From the NCBI RefSeq assembly GCF_040822065.1, contig NZ_CP162005.1:3348001-3412000 (forward strand): a stretch of 64,000 nucleotides of DNA, read 5' to 3'. This DNA comes from Pedobacter sp. WC2423. Lineage in GTDB: Bacteria; Bacteroidota; Bacteroidia; Sphingobacteriales; Sphingobacteriaceae. Every line of letters begins with the position of its first letter. Position 1 is the first letter of the stretch. This document shows positions 9,497 through 19,153 of the stretch, piece by piece. Under the pieces are notes generated by a model. That model was not told where the DNA came from. It did no database searches and saw nothing but the letters and a program-made list of their open reading frames with translations. The position numbers were made by a program, and so were the translations under genes.

Positions 9497-11794
9497 ATGA
9501 AAACAACGACTTCCTTATTTTTCCTGGCGGCTCTTTTCTGTGCAAACTCTTTAGTGGCACAACAGAAAAAAGCTGCAAGCGCGACTGACCAGAAGATGAA
9601 CACGTTCATCGACAATCTAATGTCTAAAATGACAGTGGATGAAAAAATCGGACAACTAAACCTTCCTGCGGTTGGTTTCGATGTAACGGGGCCGATTTTA
9701 AGTCAGGGAGTAGATGAAAAAATTGAAAAAGGCCTTGTAGGAGGTGTTTTCAATACATTCACCCCACAAGCAGTACTTAAATTACAAAAGCTTGCCGTGA
9801 CTAAATCACGTTTAAAAATTCCTTTGTTATTTGGATATGATGTGGTGCATGGTCATAAAACGATCTTCCCTATTCCTTTAGGCTTAAGTGCAAGCTGGGA
9901 TATGGATTTAATTGAAAAAAGTGCGCGTATTGCTGCAAGAGAAGCTAGTGCAGATGGTTTAAACTGGACGTTCTCTCCTATGGTGGATATTGCAAGAGAT
10001 CCGAGATGGGGAAGGATCGCTGAAGGTTCTGGCGAGGATCCTTATTTAGGATCTTTAATCGGTGCGGCTATGGTCAGAGGTTATCAAACCAATAGTCTTT
10101 CCAATAAAGATGCGATTATGGCTTGTGTAAAGCACTTTGCTTTATACGGTGCTGCTGAAGGCGGAAGAGATTACAATACCACAGACATGAGTCTGATCAG
10201 AATGTACAATGAATATTTACCTCCTTATAAAGCAGCTATTGATGCAGGTGCTGAAACGGTAATGGTTTCTTTCAATGATATTAACGGAACACCAGCTACT
10301 GCCAATAAATGGTTATTAACTGATTTATTGCGTAAAGATTGGGGTTTCAAAGGTTTTGTGGTGAGTGATTACACGGGTGTGAGTGAACTGATTGCACATG
10401 GTCTGGGTGATTTACAAACGGTGAGTGCAAGATCTCTGGAAGCTGGAAATGATATGGATATGGTGAGTGAGGGTTTCCTGACTACTTTAAAACAGTCTTT
10501 GAAAGAAAAGAAGATCACACAAGAAGTGATTGATATGGCCTGCCGCAGGATTCTGGAATCAAAATATAAATTGGGTCTGTTTGAAAATCCTTACAAGTAC
10601 GTGAATGAAGAACTTGCAAAAACAGAAATCCTTTCTGCACAAAACAGATCAGATGCAAAAAACATCGCAGCTGCTTCTATGGTGTTATTGAAAAACAACA
10701 ACCAGTTGTTACCGTTAAAGAAAAATGCAAAGATCGCTTTAATTGGCCCGCTTGCGGATAATAAACGTGATATGATTGGTAACTGGAGTGCAGCGGGTGA
10801 CTGGAAAAAAGCCATCAGCGTAATCGAAGGTTTAAAAAATGCAGCTCCGGATATGGAGATCACTTATGCTAAAGGTGCGAACCTGGTTGATAATCCAGCA
10901 ATATTAAAACAGATCAATGCCAATGGTGCTGATATTACCGCAGATGCAAAATCACCAAAGCAATTAATTGATGAGGCAGTTGATGCAGCAAAAAAAGCTG
11001 ATATTGCTGTAGTTGTTTTAGGTGAAAGTGCGATTATGGGTGGTGAGGCAACAAGCCGCACGAACCTTGATTTGCTGCCGAATCAGAAAGATTTATTAAA
11101 AGCACTATCAGCTACTGGTAAGCCAATCGTTCTGGTATTGATGAATAGCCGTCCGTTGACACTGGAATGGGAAGATGCCAATGTTCCTGCCATTTTAGAA
11201 ACGTGGTTCAGTGGTACAGAAGCTGGGAATGCAATTGCTGATGTACTGGTTGGTAATTATAATCCTTCGGGTAAACTGACAGCTACTTTTCCAAGAAATG
11301 TAGGTCAGATCCCTCTTTATTATAACCACAAAAGTACTGGACGTCCATATGACGGGATTTCGAATGAGAAATTCAAGTCACGTTATATCGATAGCTCAAA
11401 TGATCCTTTATACCCGTTTGGTTTCGGATTAAGTTATACCTCTTTCGATTTCTCAGCAGTTAAATTAGATAAATCTACCCTGAAAAGTGGTCAGACTATT
11501 CAGGCAACTGTAACGGTTAAAAATACCGGAAAATTTGATGGTCATGAAATCGTACAGTTATATCTTCAGGATATTTATGGTTCGGTTACCCGCCCGGTAA
11601 AAGAGCTAAAAGGTTTCCAAAAGATCTTCCTGAAAAAGGGTGAATCTAAGAAGATTACGTTTACTATAGACACAGAAATGCTGAAGTTTTATAACTCAGA
11701 TTTAAAATTTGCAGCTGAATCTGGTGACTTTAATGTCTTTATCGGCTCAAATTCAAGAGACGTTTCAACAGCTAAATTTAGCTTCACGCTTTAA
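9497..11794 (+). CDS. GH3 beta-glucosidase (BglX-like)
   Basis: This is an exported family 3 glycoside hydrolase that removes glucose from the non-reducing end of beta-glucosides. The signal peptide (MKTTTSLFFLAALFCANSLVAQ) is followed by the (beta/alpha)8 domain with MTVDEKIGQLNL and the KHFALYGAAEGGRDYN motif. The nucleophile is the Asp of GFVVSDYTG (residue 291). The alpha/beta sandwich follows (NNQLLPLKKNAKIALIGPLAD and VVLGESAIMGGEA regions), and then the Fn3-like C-terminal domain (FGFGLSYTSFDFS onward). The length of 765 aa is typical. As the last gene before a strong terminator, it completes the first transcription unit and would finish the breakdown of the short oligosaccharides released by the GH144-like enzyme. 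Confidence 0.94.
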   Translation: MKTTTSLFFLAALFCANSLVAQQKKAASATDQKMNTFIDNLMSKMTVDEKIGQLNLPAVGFDVTGPILSQGVDEKIEKGLVGGVFNTFTPQAVLKLQKLAVTKSRLKIPLLFGYDVVHGHKTIFPIPLGLSASWDMDLIEKSARIAAREASADGLNWTFSPMVDIARDPRWGRIAEGSGEDPYLGSLIGAAMVRGYQTNSLSNKDAIMACVKHFALYGAAEGGRDYNTTDMSLIRMYNEYLPPYKAAIDAGAETVMVSFNDINGTPATANKWLLTDLLRKDWGFKGFVVSDYTGVSELIAHGLGDLQTVSARSLEAGNDMDMVSEGFLTTLKQSLKEKKITQEVIDMACRRILESKYKLGLFENPYKYVNEELAKTEILSAQNRSDAKNIAAASMVLLKNNNQLLPLKKNAKIALIGPLADNKRDMIGNWSAAGDWKKAISVIEGLKNAAPDMEITYAKGANLVDNPAILKQINANGADITADAKSPKQLIDEAVDAAKKADIAVVVLGESAIMGGEATSRTNLDLLPNQKDLLKALSATGKPIVLVLMNSRPLTLEWEDANVPAILETWFSGTEAGNAIADVLVGNYNPSGKLTATFPRNVGQIPLYYNHKSTGRPYDGISNEKFKSRYIDSSNDPLYPFGFGLSYTSFDFSAVKLDKSTLKSGQTIQATVTVKNTGKFDGHEIVQLYLQDIYGSVTRPVKELKGFQKIFLKKGESKKITFTIDTEMLKFYNSDLKFAAESGDFNVFIGSNSRDVSTAKFSFTL

Positions 11795-11806
11795 GAATAA
11801 TATTTC

Positions 11807-11844
11807 AAAAAGCCCCTTAGCCAATTGCTAAGGGGCTTTTTTTT
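11807..11844 (+). terminator. Rho-independent terminator after the GH3 gene
   Basis: There is a GC-rich stem (AGCCCCTTAGC at 11811-11821 with GCTAAGGGGCT at 11828-11838), a 6-nt loop, and a run of eight to nine T. It closes the unit regulator-SusCD1-GH144-GH43-GH3 and separates it from SusCD 2. Confidence 0.93.
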
Positions 11845-11940
11845 GGTTAAAAAAACAAGAACATTACCTTTTTATTTTACCTAGATTTACAGCGTCTGCG
11901 GTTTTAATATCCGGAATAGAAAAAATAATATTTTTAACTA

Positions 11941-11971
11941 TTGCATTTAATCTTTCCTTTCTTTAGTTTAG
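11941..11971 (+). promoter_or_regulatory. Candidate Bacteroidetes promoter for SusCD 2
   Basis: TTG at 11941-11943, a 20-nt spacer and TAGTTTAG at 11964-11971 resemble the Bacteroidetes -33/-7 pattern (TTG, 19-21 nt, TAnnTTTG) with one mismatch. This predicts a start near 11978 and a leader of about 120 nt before the SusC 2 ATG at 12098. The 303-bp gap between the GH3 gene and SusC 2 otherwise holds only the terminator. Confidence 0.45.
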
Positions 11972-12097
11972 ATATAGTGTAAGAACTACACATACAAATT
12001 GTTTATCAACTATATAACCTATTTATTCACCCTTAAAAAAACGAGCTATTAAACAACTTTTATAACTAATATCCCTTCACTAAACCAAATATAACTT

Positions 12098-15000
12098 ATG
12101 CAACGAAATCTACCACTTTTCAAGAGGGTTCTCCTTCTCTTGTGCCTGGGCCTGTCATTCGCTATTGGCGCAATGGCCCAAAGCAAAATCACCGGAAAAG
12201 TCATCGGCAGCGATGATAAATTACCGGTTATCGGCGCTTCCATTAAAATCAAAAATGCTCCGGGTGGCACGACCACAGACGGAAATGGTGCATTCGCACT
12301 TCTTGTAAAACCAACTGATGTCCTTGTTGTTTCCTTTGTTGGATACGGCTCTAAAGAGATTCCGGTTGGCAAGCAAACCAATATCAGTGTAATTTTACTG
12401 GCCGACAACAACAACCTGACTGAGGTTATTGTAACGGGTTACTCTTCACAACGTAAAAAGGATCTTACAGGTGCTGTAGCAGTGGTCAACATGGGCCTTT
12501 TAAAAGCTCAGCCTGCTGCGAGTGCTGTGGAAGCCTTACAAGGTAAGGCAACTGGTGTGCAGATCATCAACGATGGTGCGCCAGGTTCAACACCACAAAT
12601 CAGAATCCGTGGTATCAGTACAATTAACAACAACGAACCTCTTTATGTAATCGACGGGGTACCATTTGAAGGAAAATTATCATGGCTTAATCAGAATGAT
12701 ATTGAAAGTCTTCAGGTACTGAAAGACGCTTCTTCTGCTTCTATCTACGGATCAAGAGCAAACAATGGTGTTGTAATTATTACCACGAAAAAAGGAGTTG
12801 CAGGTGCACCAAAAATCACATTGGATTCTTACTATGGTACTCAGGTTCCAAGGAAAAGCAGTTTTCCAAAAATGATGAATCCGCAGCAATACGCACAGTA
12901 TGTATTTGACGGTTATACCAATGCTGGAAAAACCATTGCAGCAGGAACAAATTATGGTTCAGGTACAGTACCTACATTGCCAGATTACCTGGTTGCAGGT
13001 GGAAAAACCGGTCAGGAAATTACCGCTGCTGATTATGACCCGTCAAAATATAACTACAGCCGCGATCCTGCTTTATTCTATCAGATCACCAAAGCAAACA
13101 AACAGGGAACTAACTGGTTTGACGAAATTACAGACGTTGCTCCGGTTCAGAATTATCAGTTAAGTGCTACTGGTGGTGGAGAAAATGCGACCTATACTTT
13201 TTCAGGTGGTTACCTGGATCAGAAAGGAACAATCAAATATACAGGCTTTAAGCGTTATAATTTCAGGTCTAATACGAACATTTCAGCCTTTAACAAAAGA
13301 GTACGTTTTGGTGAAAATGCGCAGTATAGTTATTCTGAAGGTTATGGTTTGGGTGTAAATCCAAATACATCCGGAGATTATCAGGATCAGGGAAGTGCAA
13401 TAGGCTGGGCATACCGTATACCAACTATTATTCCGGTTTATGATATTAACGGAAATTTTGCAGGAAGCCGCGGCAGCCAGTTAGGTAATGCTGAAAATCC
13501 ACTGGCTTTCCTTTATCGTGCAAAAGACAATAAAAACAAAAGTAACTTCTTCTTTGGAAATGTATATGCTGAAGGAGATATTATACCAGGACTTGTTTTA
13601 AAAACAAATTTTGGTCTGCGTTACGAGAACTTTAACGGGGTAACTATGCGTTATCCAAACCTGGAATTCTCGGAAGGGAACAACTCTAATAACCTGGGTG
13701 AGTATATGGGTTATAATACAGAATGGACGTGGTCAAATACTTTGAACTATAGTAAAGTTATTAATGAGAAGCACAGACTGAATGTATTACTTGGTACAGA
13801 GGCTATCAAATCTAAATCCCGTCAGTTAAATGCAGGAAGAAATGATTTCTTCCTTTTAGGAAATCAGGATTATTATTATTTGAACACTGGTTCTTCTAAT
13901 ATCAGTAACTCTAGTTATGGTGCAATTGGATCACTTTTCTCTTTATTTGGTAAAGTTGATTATTCTTATAATGACCGTTACTTATTCAGCGCTATACTTC
14001 GTCGTGATGGTTCTTCTAATTTCGGAGCGAACAACAAATATGGTTATTTCCCGGCAGCAAGTGCAGCTTGGAGAGTTTCTGAAGAGGACTTCATGAAAAG
14101 TGTTAAATGGATCTCTGATTTCAAATTCCGTGTAGGTTATGGAGAAACAGGGAACCAAAGAATTCCTTCTAATCAGTATCTGAACAGATTTCAGAGTTCT
14201 ATCGCGAATTCAGCTTATGCTCTTGGTGGCGGAAATAGCTTAACTACTGGTGTTTGGCAAAATGCTTATCAAAACCCGGACATCAAATGGGAATCTGTGA
14301 AATCCCTTAACGTAGGTATTGACTTTACATTGTTTGACGGTGCATTTGACGGATCGGCAGACTGGTATAATAAAAAAACCACAGATATGCTTTATAATTT
14401 GCCACAACCTTCAACTGTAGTTGGATTGGGTAATTCACCATATGTAAATATTGGTGATATGAGCAATAAGGGTGTTGAGTTTAACGTTGCTTATCATTAT
14501 GGAAAAAAATCAGACAGCCCTTTTAAATTCGATATCGGCCTGAATTTCTCTAAAAACGAAAATAAAATTGTAAAGCTTGCTCCTGGTATTTTCAACCAGA
14601 TTTATGGCAACTACAGAAGTTTACAAACAAGTGTATTACAAGAAGGCGCTCCTTTTGGTTCATTCTATGGTTACCAGACTGCGGGAATTTATCAAAGTGC
14701 AGCAGATATTGCAAACAATCCTTCTTATGTTGGAGCCAGGGTAGGTGGTTTACGTTATGCTGATATCAATGGTGATGGCGTAATTGATGCTAAAGACCGT
14801 ACAATTATTGGAAATCCAAATCCGGACTTCACTTATGGTATCAATTTAAATGCTTCTTATAAAAACTGGGATCTTGCAACCTTCTTCTACGGCGTTCAGG
14901 GAAATGATCTTTTTGAAGCAACACGTTACTTCACAGATTTCCCATCATTTGACGGTGCAAAAAGCACAAGATTGTTAGGTGCCTGGAGCCCAACGAACAC

Positions 15001-15367
15001 TTCAAGCCAGATTCCTTCTGCTTATACCGGAGCCTCTGATCTTGAATATACTTCTTCAAGCTACTATGTACAAAAAGGCAGCTTCTTCAGAATGAAGAAT
15101 ATCCAGATCGGTTATTCAATTCCAACAGCTAAAGCATTTGGTCCAAAATCAGGCATCAGCAGAATGAGAGTTTACGTAAGCGCAACCAACCTTTTCACGA
15201 TCACCAAATACACTGGTCTTGATCCGGAAGTTAGTCAGACCAGAGATGCTTCTGCTGCTGTTGGAAATTCTGGACCACCAGCTGATACATTCTCAGCACT
15301 TGGCGTTGATAAGGGAGTTTATCCTTCACCTCGTCAGTTCCTAATTGGTATAAATGTTGGATTTTAA
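12098..15367 (+). CDS. SusC-like TonB-dependent outer membrane transporter (pair 2)
   Basis: This is a second outer membrane oligosaccharide importer of 1089 aa, a little longer than pair 1. A signal peptide (LLCLGLSFAIGAMAQ) precedes the carboxypeptidase-D-like domain (SKITGKVIGSDDKLPVIGAS to about residue 105) and the TonB-box-like VIVTGYSSQRKKDLTG. The plug with its IRIRGISTINNNEPLYVIDG motif and the barrel, ending QFLIGINVGF, follow. It has its own terminator-isolated unit with SusD 2 and no degradative enzyme, so it probably serves a related glycan or a different length of the same one. It differs substantially from pair 1, so it is not a recent tandem duplicate. Confidence 0.96.
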   Translation: MQRNLPLFKRVLLLLCLGLSFAIGAMAQSKITGKVIGSDDKLPVIGASIKIKNAPGGTTTDGNGAFALLVKPTDVLVVSFVGYGSKEIPVGKQTNISVILLADNNNLTEVIVTGYSSQRKKDLTGAVAVVNMGLLKAQPAASAVEALQGKATGVQIINDGAPGSTPQIRIRGISTINNNEPLYVIDGVPFEGKLSWLNQNDIESLQVLKDASSASIYGSRANNGVVIITTKKGVAGAPKITLDSYYGTQVPRKSSFPKMMNPQQYAQYVFDGYTNAGKTIAAGTNYGSGTVPTLPDYLVAGGKTGQEITAADYDPSKYNYSRDPALFYQITKANKQGTNWFDEITDVAPVQNYQLSATGGGENATYTFSGGYLDQKGTIKYTGFKRYNFRSNTNISAFNKRVRFGENAQYSYSEGYGLGVNPNTSGDYQDQGSAIGWAYRIPTIIPVYDINGNFAGSRGSQLGNAENPLAFLYRAKDNKNKSNFFFGNVYAEGDIIPGLVLKTNFGLRYENFNGVTMRYPNLEFSEGNNSNNLGEYMGYNTEWTWSNTLNYSKVINEKHRLNVLLGTEAIKSKSRQLNAGRNDFFLLGNQDYYYLNTGSSNISNSSYGAIGSLFSLFGKVDYSYNDRYLFSAILRRDGSSNFGANNKYGYFPAASAAWRVSEEDFMKSVKWISDFKFRVGYGETGNQRIPSNQYLNRFQSSIANSAYALGGGNSLTTGVWQNAYQNPDIKWESVKSLNVGIDFTLFDGAFDGSADWYNKKTTDMLYNLPQPSTVVGLGNSPYVNIGDMSNKGVEFNVAYHYGKKSDSPFKFDIGLNFSKNENKIVKLAPGIFNQIYGNYRSLQTSVLQEGAPFGSFYGYQTAGIYQSAADIANNPSYVGARVGGLRYADINGDGVIDAKDRTIIGNPNPDFTYGINLNASYKNWDLATFFYGVQGNDLFEATRYFTDFPSFDGAKSTRLLGAWSPTNTSSQIPSAYTGASDLEYTSSSYYVQKGSFFRMKNIQIGYSIPTAKAFGPKSGISRMRVYVSATNLFTITKYTGLDPEVSQTRDASAAVGNSGPPADTFSALGVDKGVYPSPRQFLIGINVGF

Positions 15368-15382
15368 TTAAAAGATACAAAG

Positions 15383-17098
15383 ATGAAACACTTAAAATAT
15401 ATTTTCTTATCCTTTATAATTTGCAGTACGCTATCCTGCAAGAAGTCATTTCTGACGGTTCAGCCCCAGGGAGAGCTGACAGGAGAACAAATAACGACAC
15501 AGGATGGTGTTGAAGGTTTACTTATCGGTGCTTATGGCTTACTAAATGGTAATGTAAACGGTACATGGGGCAATTACGGTGCTGCTCCAAGCCAGTGGTT
15601 ATTTGGTGAGGTTGCTTCTGACAATGCCCATAAAGGGAGTAGCAATGGTGATCAGCCAAATATGAACGCGATAGAAAGACACGCACCAACGAGTACAAAT
15701 GATAATTTAGCAAATTTATGGGACAGATGTTATGAAGGTATTCAGCGCTGTAACAACACCCTGAAAATTTTAGCTAACCTGCAAGCTGGTGGTGGTGCTG
15801 CAAAATTTAGTGATGCACGTGCTAAAGAAATCGAGGGTGAAGCCAAAGTACTTCGTGCTCATTATTATTTCTTTTTAGTAAGGGTGTTTAAAGTTGTTCC
15901 TTATGTTACTGAAACTACTGTAAGTGGAACTATCATACCAAACGACAAGGATATTTATCCTAACATTATCGCAGATCTTCAGACAGCAGTAGCAAATCTG
16001 GGTACAACAAAACCAAAAGGTCAAAAAGCGCGTATGGATAAATTTGCCGCACAAGCTTATCTTGGAAAAGTATTCTTATATCAGAAAAGATATGCTGAGG
16101 CCTATGCACAGTTTAATGCTATCATTGCAGCAAAACCAAGTCTTATCAACTTACCTTATTCAGATAACTTCGATATCACTAAAGAAGATGGTCCGGAATC
16201 AATTGTTTCTGTTCAGAATTCTGTAGGAACAGATGGTACAGGTGGAGATAACGGAAACGTGGGTGATATGTTAAACTTCCCTTCCGGAAGTGCACCGATC
16301 AACTGCTGTGGTTTCTTCCAGCCAACAATTGACCTGGCTAACGCGTTCAAAGTTGATGCTGCTGGTTTACCATTACTAGATGGAAGCTACCGTACCAATC
16401 CATATATTTCTGATTTAGGATTAACAACAGATCAAAAGAAAACCTATGTATTGAATACTGCTTTAGCTTTAGACCCAAGGATTGAGTCTACTTTAGGCAG
16501 AAGAGGTACTCCTTATCGTGATTGGGGTGTAATGCCTGGTGATGCCTGGATTCGTGATGCGAGTAATGGCGGACCATTTTTACCGATTAAAAACACAATT
16601 GAAGTTTCTCAGCTGGCCAGCGGAACAGCTCCGGGAAGTCCAAACGTAACCGGATTAAACATTAACCTGATTCGTCTTGCTGATATTTACCTGATGGCAG
16701 CAGAGTGTGCTGTAGAAACAGGTGATCTTGGAACAGCATTAACCCTGGTCAATGCAGTGAGACAACGCGCAGCAAAAATAACACCTCAATTAGCGAACGG
16801 CGCACCTACAGCAGCTTATAAAGTAGGTCTTTATCCTTCTTTCCCTAGTGTTGATTATGCTAGAAATGCAGTTCATTTTGAACGCAGATTAGAATTGGCA
16901 TTGGAAGGTCACAGATTCTTTGACCTTGTACGCTGGGGTGTTGCAAAAACAACACTGGAAAGCTACTTTAACTTTGAAGGTAAATACTTCGATTACCTGA
17001 AAAACATTTCGCTTAAACCACGTGATGAGTATTGGCCATTACCACAAGATCAAATTGACAGAAGTCAGGGTAAGCTGGTACAAAGCCCTGGTTACTAA
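15383..17098 (+). CDS. SusD/RagB-like surface glycan-binding lipoprotein (pair 2)
   Basis: The lipoprotein partner of SusC 2 starts 15 bp after it. A lipobox cysteine is seen at ICSTLSCKKSF; the following SusD helices include AKVLRAHYYFFLVRVFKVVPYV, and the C-terminal block ends DEYWPLPQDQIDRSQGKLVQSPGY. The length of 571 aa is at the long end of the family. It should cap the SusC 2 barrel at the cell surface. A terminator 42 bp downstream ends the unit. Confidence 0.94.
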   Translation: MKHLKYIFLSFIICSTLSCKKSFLTVQPQGELTGEQITTQDGVEGLLIGAYGLLNGNVNGTWGNYGAAPSQWLFGEVASDNAHKGSSNGDQPNMNAIERHAPTSTNDNLANLWDRCYEGIQRCNNTLKILANLQAGGGAAKFSDARAKEIEGEAKVLRAHYYFFLVRVFKVVPYVTETTVSGTIIPNDKDIYPNIIADLQTAVANLGTTKPKGQKARMDKFAAQAYLGKVFLYQKRYAEAYAQFNAIIAAKPSLINLPYSDNFDITKEDGPESIVSVQNSVGTDGTGGDNGNVGDMLNFPSGSAPINCCGFFQPTIDLANAFKVDAAGLPLLDGSYRTNPYISDLGLTTDQKKTYVLNTALALDPRIESTLGRRGTPYRDWGVMPGDAWIRDASNGGPFLPIKNTIEVSQLASGTAPGSPNVTGLNINLIRLADIYLMAAECAVETGDLGTALTLVNAVRQRAAKITPQLANGAPTAAYKVGLYPSFPSVDYARNAVHFERRLELALEGHRFFDLVRWGVAKTTLESYFNFEGKYFDYLKNISLKPRDEYWPLPQDQIDRSQGKLVQSPGY

Positions 17099-17139
17099 CT
17101 CACAAATGGCTTAGCCATTCAAATAAACATTAATTCATT

Positions 17140-17170
17140 AAAACCCGCTTATATTCAAGCGGGTTTTTTT
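17140..17170 (+). terminator. Rho-independent terminator after SusD 2
   Basis: AACCCGCTT pairs with AAGCGGGTT around a 6-nt loop (17151-17156) and runs into seven T. A smaller hairpin (AATGGC/GCCATT) precedes it at 17105-17119. The next start codon is only about 12 bp downstream of the T run, so the esterase gene needs either read-through or a promoter overlapping this hairpin. Confidence 0.92.
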
Positions 17171-17181
17171 AATTTAGTTGT

Positions 17182-17964
17182 ATGAAGCATTACAAATTAA
17201 TTCTCTGGTTCTCTCTCCTGTTTTCCCTTCAAACAATGGCTCAGGATCTCAAAAAATACGATAAAGGCAGCTTTATTGACGGCAAAGACAGTATCTCCTA
17301 TCGTATCCTATTCCCCGAACACTTCGATCCAAAACAAAAATATCCCGTCCTGTTTTTCCTTCACGGCAGCGGAGAACGCGGAAATGATAACGAAAAGCAA
17401 TTAGTACACGGTGGCAAGCTCTTCCTTAGAAACGATATCCGTGAACAATATCCCGCCATCATAATTTTCCCTCAATGTTCAGAAGACAGTTACTGGGCTA
17501 ATGTGCAGTTTTCTTCAGATTCTACCGGAAAAAGAATCTTTAATTATCAAAAAAAAGGAAAACCTACAAAAGCGATGAAGGCCCTTTTAGGAATGATCGA
17601 TAATATTCTTGATAAACCCTATATCGATCACCAGCAAGTTTATGTTGGCGGACTTTCTATGGGCGGTATGGGAACCCTTGAACTTTTGAGACGTAAACCT
17701 AAAACATTCGCCGCTGCCTTTTCAATATGCGGAGGTGACAACATTGCAAACGTTGAAAAATACAAACATGTTCCCCTTTGGATTTTCCACGGTGGAAAAG
17801 ATGATGTGGTACCACCAGCAGGATCTACAGCAATCGCTAACCAGTTAAAAATTATTGGTAAAGAAGTGAAATTTACGCTTTATCCTGACGCAAATCACAA
17901 CAGCTGGGATTCCACTTTTGCAGAACCCAAGTTACTTCCGTGGTTGTTTAGTCACAAGAAGTAG
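17182..17964 (+). CDS. Exported alpha/beta-hydrolase, esterase/PHB-depolymerase-like (dienelactone hydrolase type)
   Basis: A signal peptide (LILWFSLLFSLQTMAQ) is followed by a single alpha/beta-hydrolase domain. The oxyanion region is FLHGSGERGND, the nucleophile elbow is GLSMGGMGT, and the C-terminal acid and histidine are in IFHGGKDDVVPP and YPDANHNSWD. This type includes carbohydrate esterases and phospholipase-like proteins often attached to polysaccharide loci. Here it would be periplasmic and could remove acyl groups from imported glycans; the substrate cannot be read from the sequence. It begins immediately after the SusD 2 terminator, so its transcription is uncertain. It is convergent with yebC. 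Confidence 0.85.
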   Translation: MKHYKLILWFSLLFSLQTMAQDLKKYDKGSFIDGKDSISYRILFPEHFDPKQKYPVLFFLHGSGERGNDNEKQLVHGGKLFLRNDIREQYPAIIIFPQCSEDSYWANVQFSSDSTGKRIFNYQKKGKPTKAMKALLGMIDNILDKPYIDHQQVYVGGLSMGGMGTLELLRRKPKTFAAAFSICGGDNIANVEKYKHVPLWIFHGGKDDVVPPAGSTAIANQLKIIGKEVKFTLYPDANHNSWDSTFAEPKLLPWLFSHKK

Positions 17965-17974
17965 TTCTGAGAAG

Positions 17975-18060
17975 CAATCCTGCAAGGTTTTCCTTAAAGC
18001 AATTCTTAAAGTGCTTTTTATAAACAATCCAGCAAGGTTTTCCTTAAAGCAGTTCTTAAA
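17975..18060. repeat. Tandem pair of 36-bp direct repeats (50-bp period)
   Basis: The 36-bp unit at 17975-18010 recurs at 18025-18060 with only two differences; a 14-bp spacer gives a 50-bp period. The repeats lie just after the esterase stop. Two copies with no leader or array are not a CRISPR. They may be a local duplication or a copy of a dispersed intergenic repeat. Confidence 0.85.
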
Positions 18061-18093
18061 ATTAATCCATAATACAAAAAAAAGATCGCTGGC

Positions 18094-18366
<273 letters not shown>

Positions 18367-18409
18367 ACTTCCTGGTTTTTTTTATACTCAGAGGATATCC
18401 CCCTTACTT

Positions 18410-19135
18410 TTACTCAGCCATATTATTATAAACAGCCTGTACATCGTCATCCTCTTCCAACTTGTCAATCAGTTTGAAAACATCAAGCGCCTGTTCTTCT
18501 GAAATAGGCGTTGTGGACATTGCAATTCTTTCCAATTTCGCGCTTTTCATTTCAAAGCCTAAATCTTCCAGCGCCTTTTGCATCTTACCAAAATCCTCAA
18601 AAGCTGTCTGAACAACTGCAATATCGTTACCCTCTTCATCAGACTCCAGATACAACTCTTCCAAACCAGCGTCAATCAATTCAAACTCCAGTTCTTCCAG
18701 ATCCTTGTCACCCGGTATAAATCTAAAAATAGACTTGCGGTTGAAAATGAAATCAAGGGAACCTGTTTTTCCTAAAGAACCACCGGTTTTACTAAAGTAA
18801 CTACGTACGTTAGCTACCGTTCTGTTCGTATTGTCGGTAGCAGTTTCGATTAATATAGCTACCCCATGAAGTGCATATCCTTCATATACATGCTCCTCGT
18901 AACCATTTTCATCCTTATTAGAAGCCCTTTTAATTGCAGCATCCACTCTGTCTTTCGGCATATTTACCGCTTTAGAGTTTTGGATTGCTGTACGTAAACG
19001 TGAATTCGTATCAGGATTAGGACCACCGTCCTTTACTGCCATTACAATCTCTTTCCCTATACGGGTGAACTGCACGGCCATTTTAGCCCAACGCTTAAAT
19101 TTTCTTTCTTTTCTAAACTCAAATGCTCTTCCCAT
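18410..19135 (-). CDS. yebC: YebC/TACO1 family protein
   Basis: This 241-aa protein belongs to the YebC/PmpR/TACO1 family. Family members were first annotated as transcription regulators; some are now known to act in translation, relieving ribosome stalling at proline runs in the bacterial and mitochondrial homologues. The N-terminus differs from the usual MAGHSKW (here MGRAFEFRKERKFKRWAKM), a variant seen in Bacteroidetes members. The following motifs are standard: GPNPDTNSRLRTAIQNSKAVN, MPKDRVDAAIKRAS, YEGYALHGVAILIETATDN and FSKTGGSLGKTGSLDFIFNRK. It is cytosolic. It starts 18 bp after the stop of the dehydrogenase gene, so the two may be co-transcribed. Confidence 0.93.
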   Translation of the reverse strand: MGRAFEFRKERKFKRWAKMAVQFTRIGKEIVMAVKDGGPNPDTNSRLRTAIQNSKAVNMPKDRVDAAIKRASNKDENGYEEHVYEGYALHGVAILIETATDNTNRTVANVRSYFSKTGGSLGKTGSLDFIFNRKSIFRFIPGDKDLEELEFELIDAGLEELYLESDEEGNDIAVVQTAFEDFGKMQKALEDLGFEMKSAKLERIAMSTTPISEEQALDVFKLIDKLEEDDDVQAVYNNMAE

Positions 19136-19153
19136 GGTATAAATTATAGAGGT

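Noticed and set aside
17975-18060. Direct repeats as a CRISPR array
   Set aside because: Only two copies, a 14-bp spacer, no leader and no cas genes in the window.
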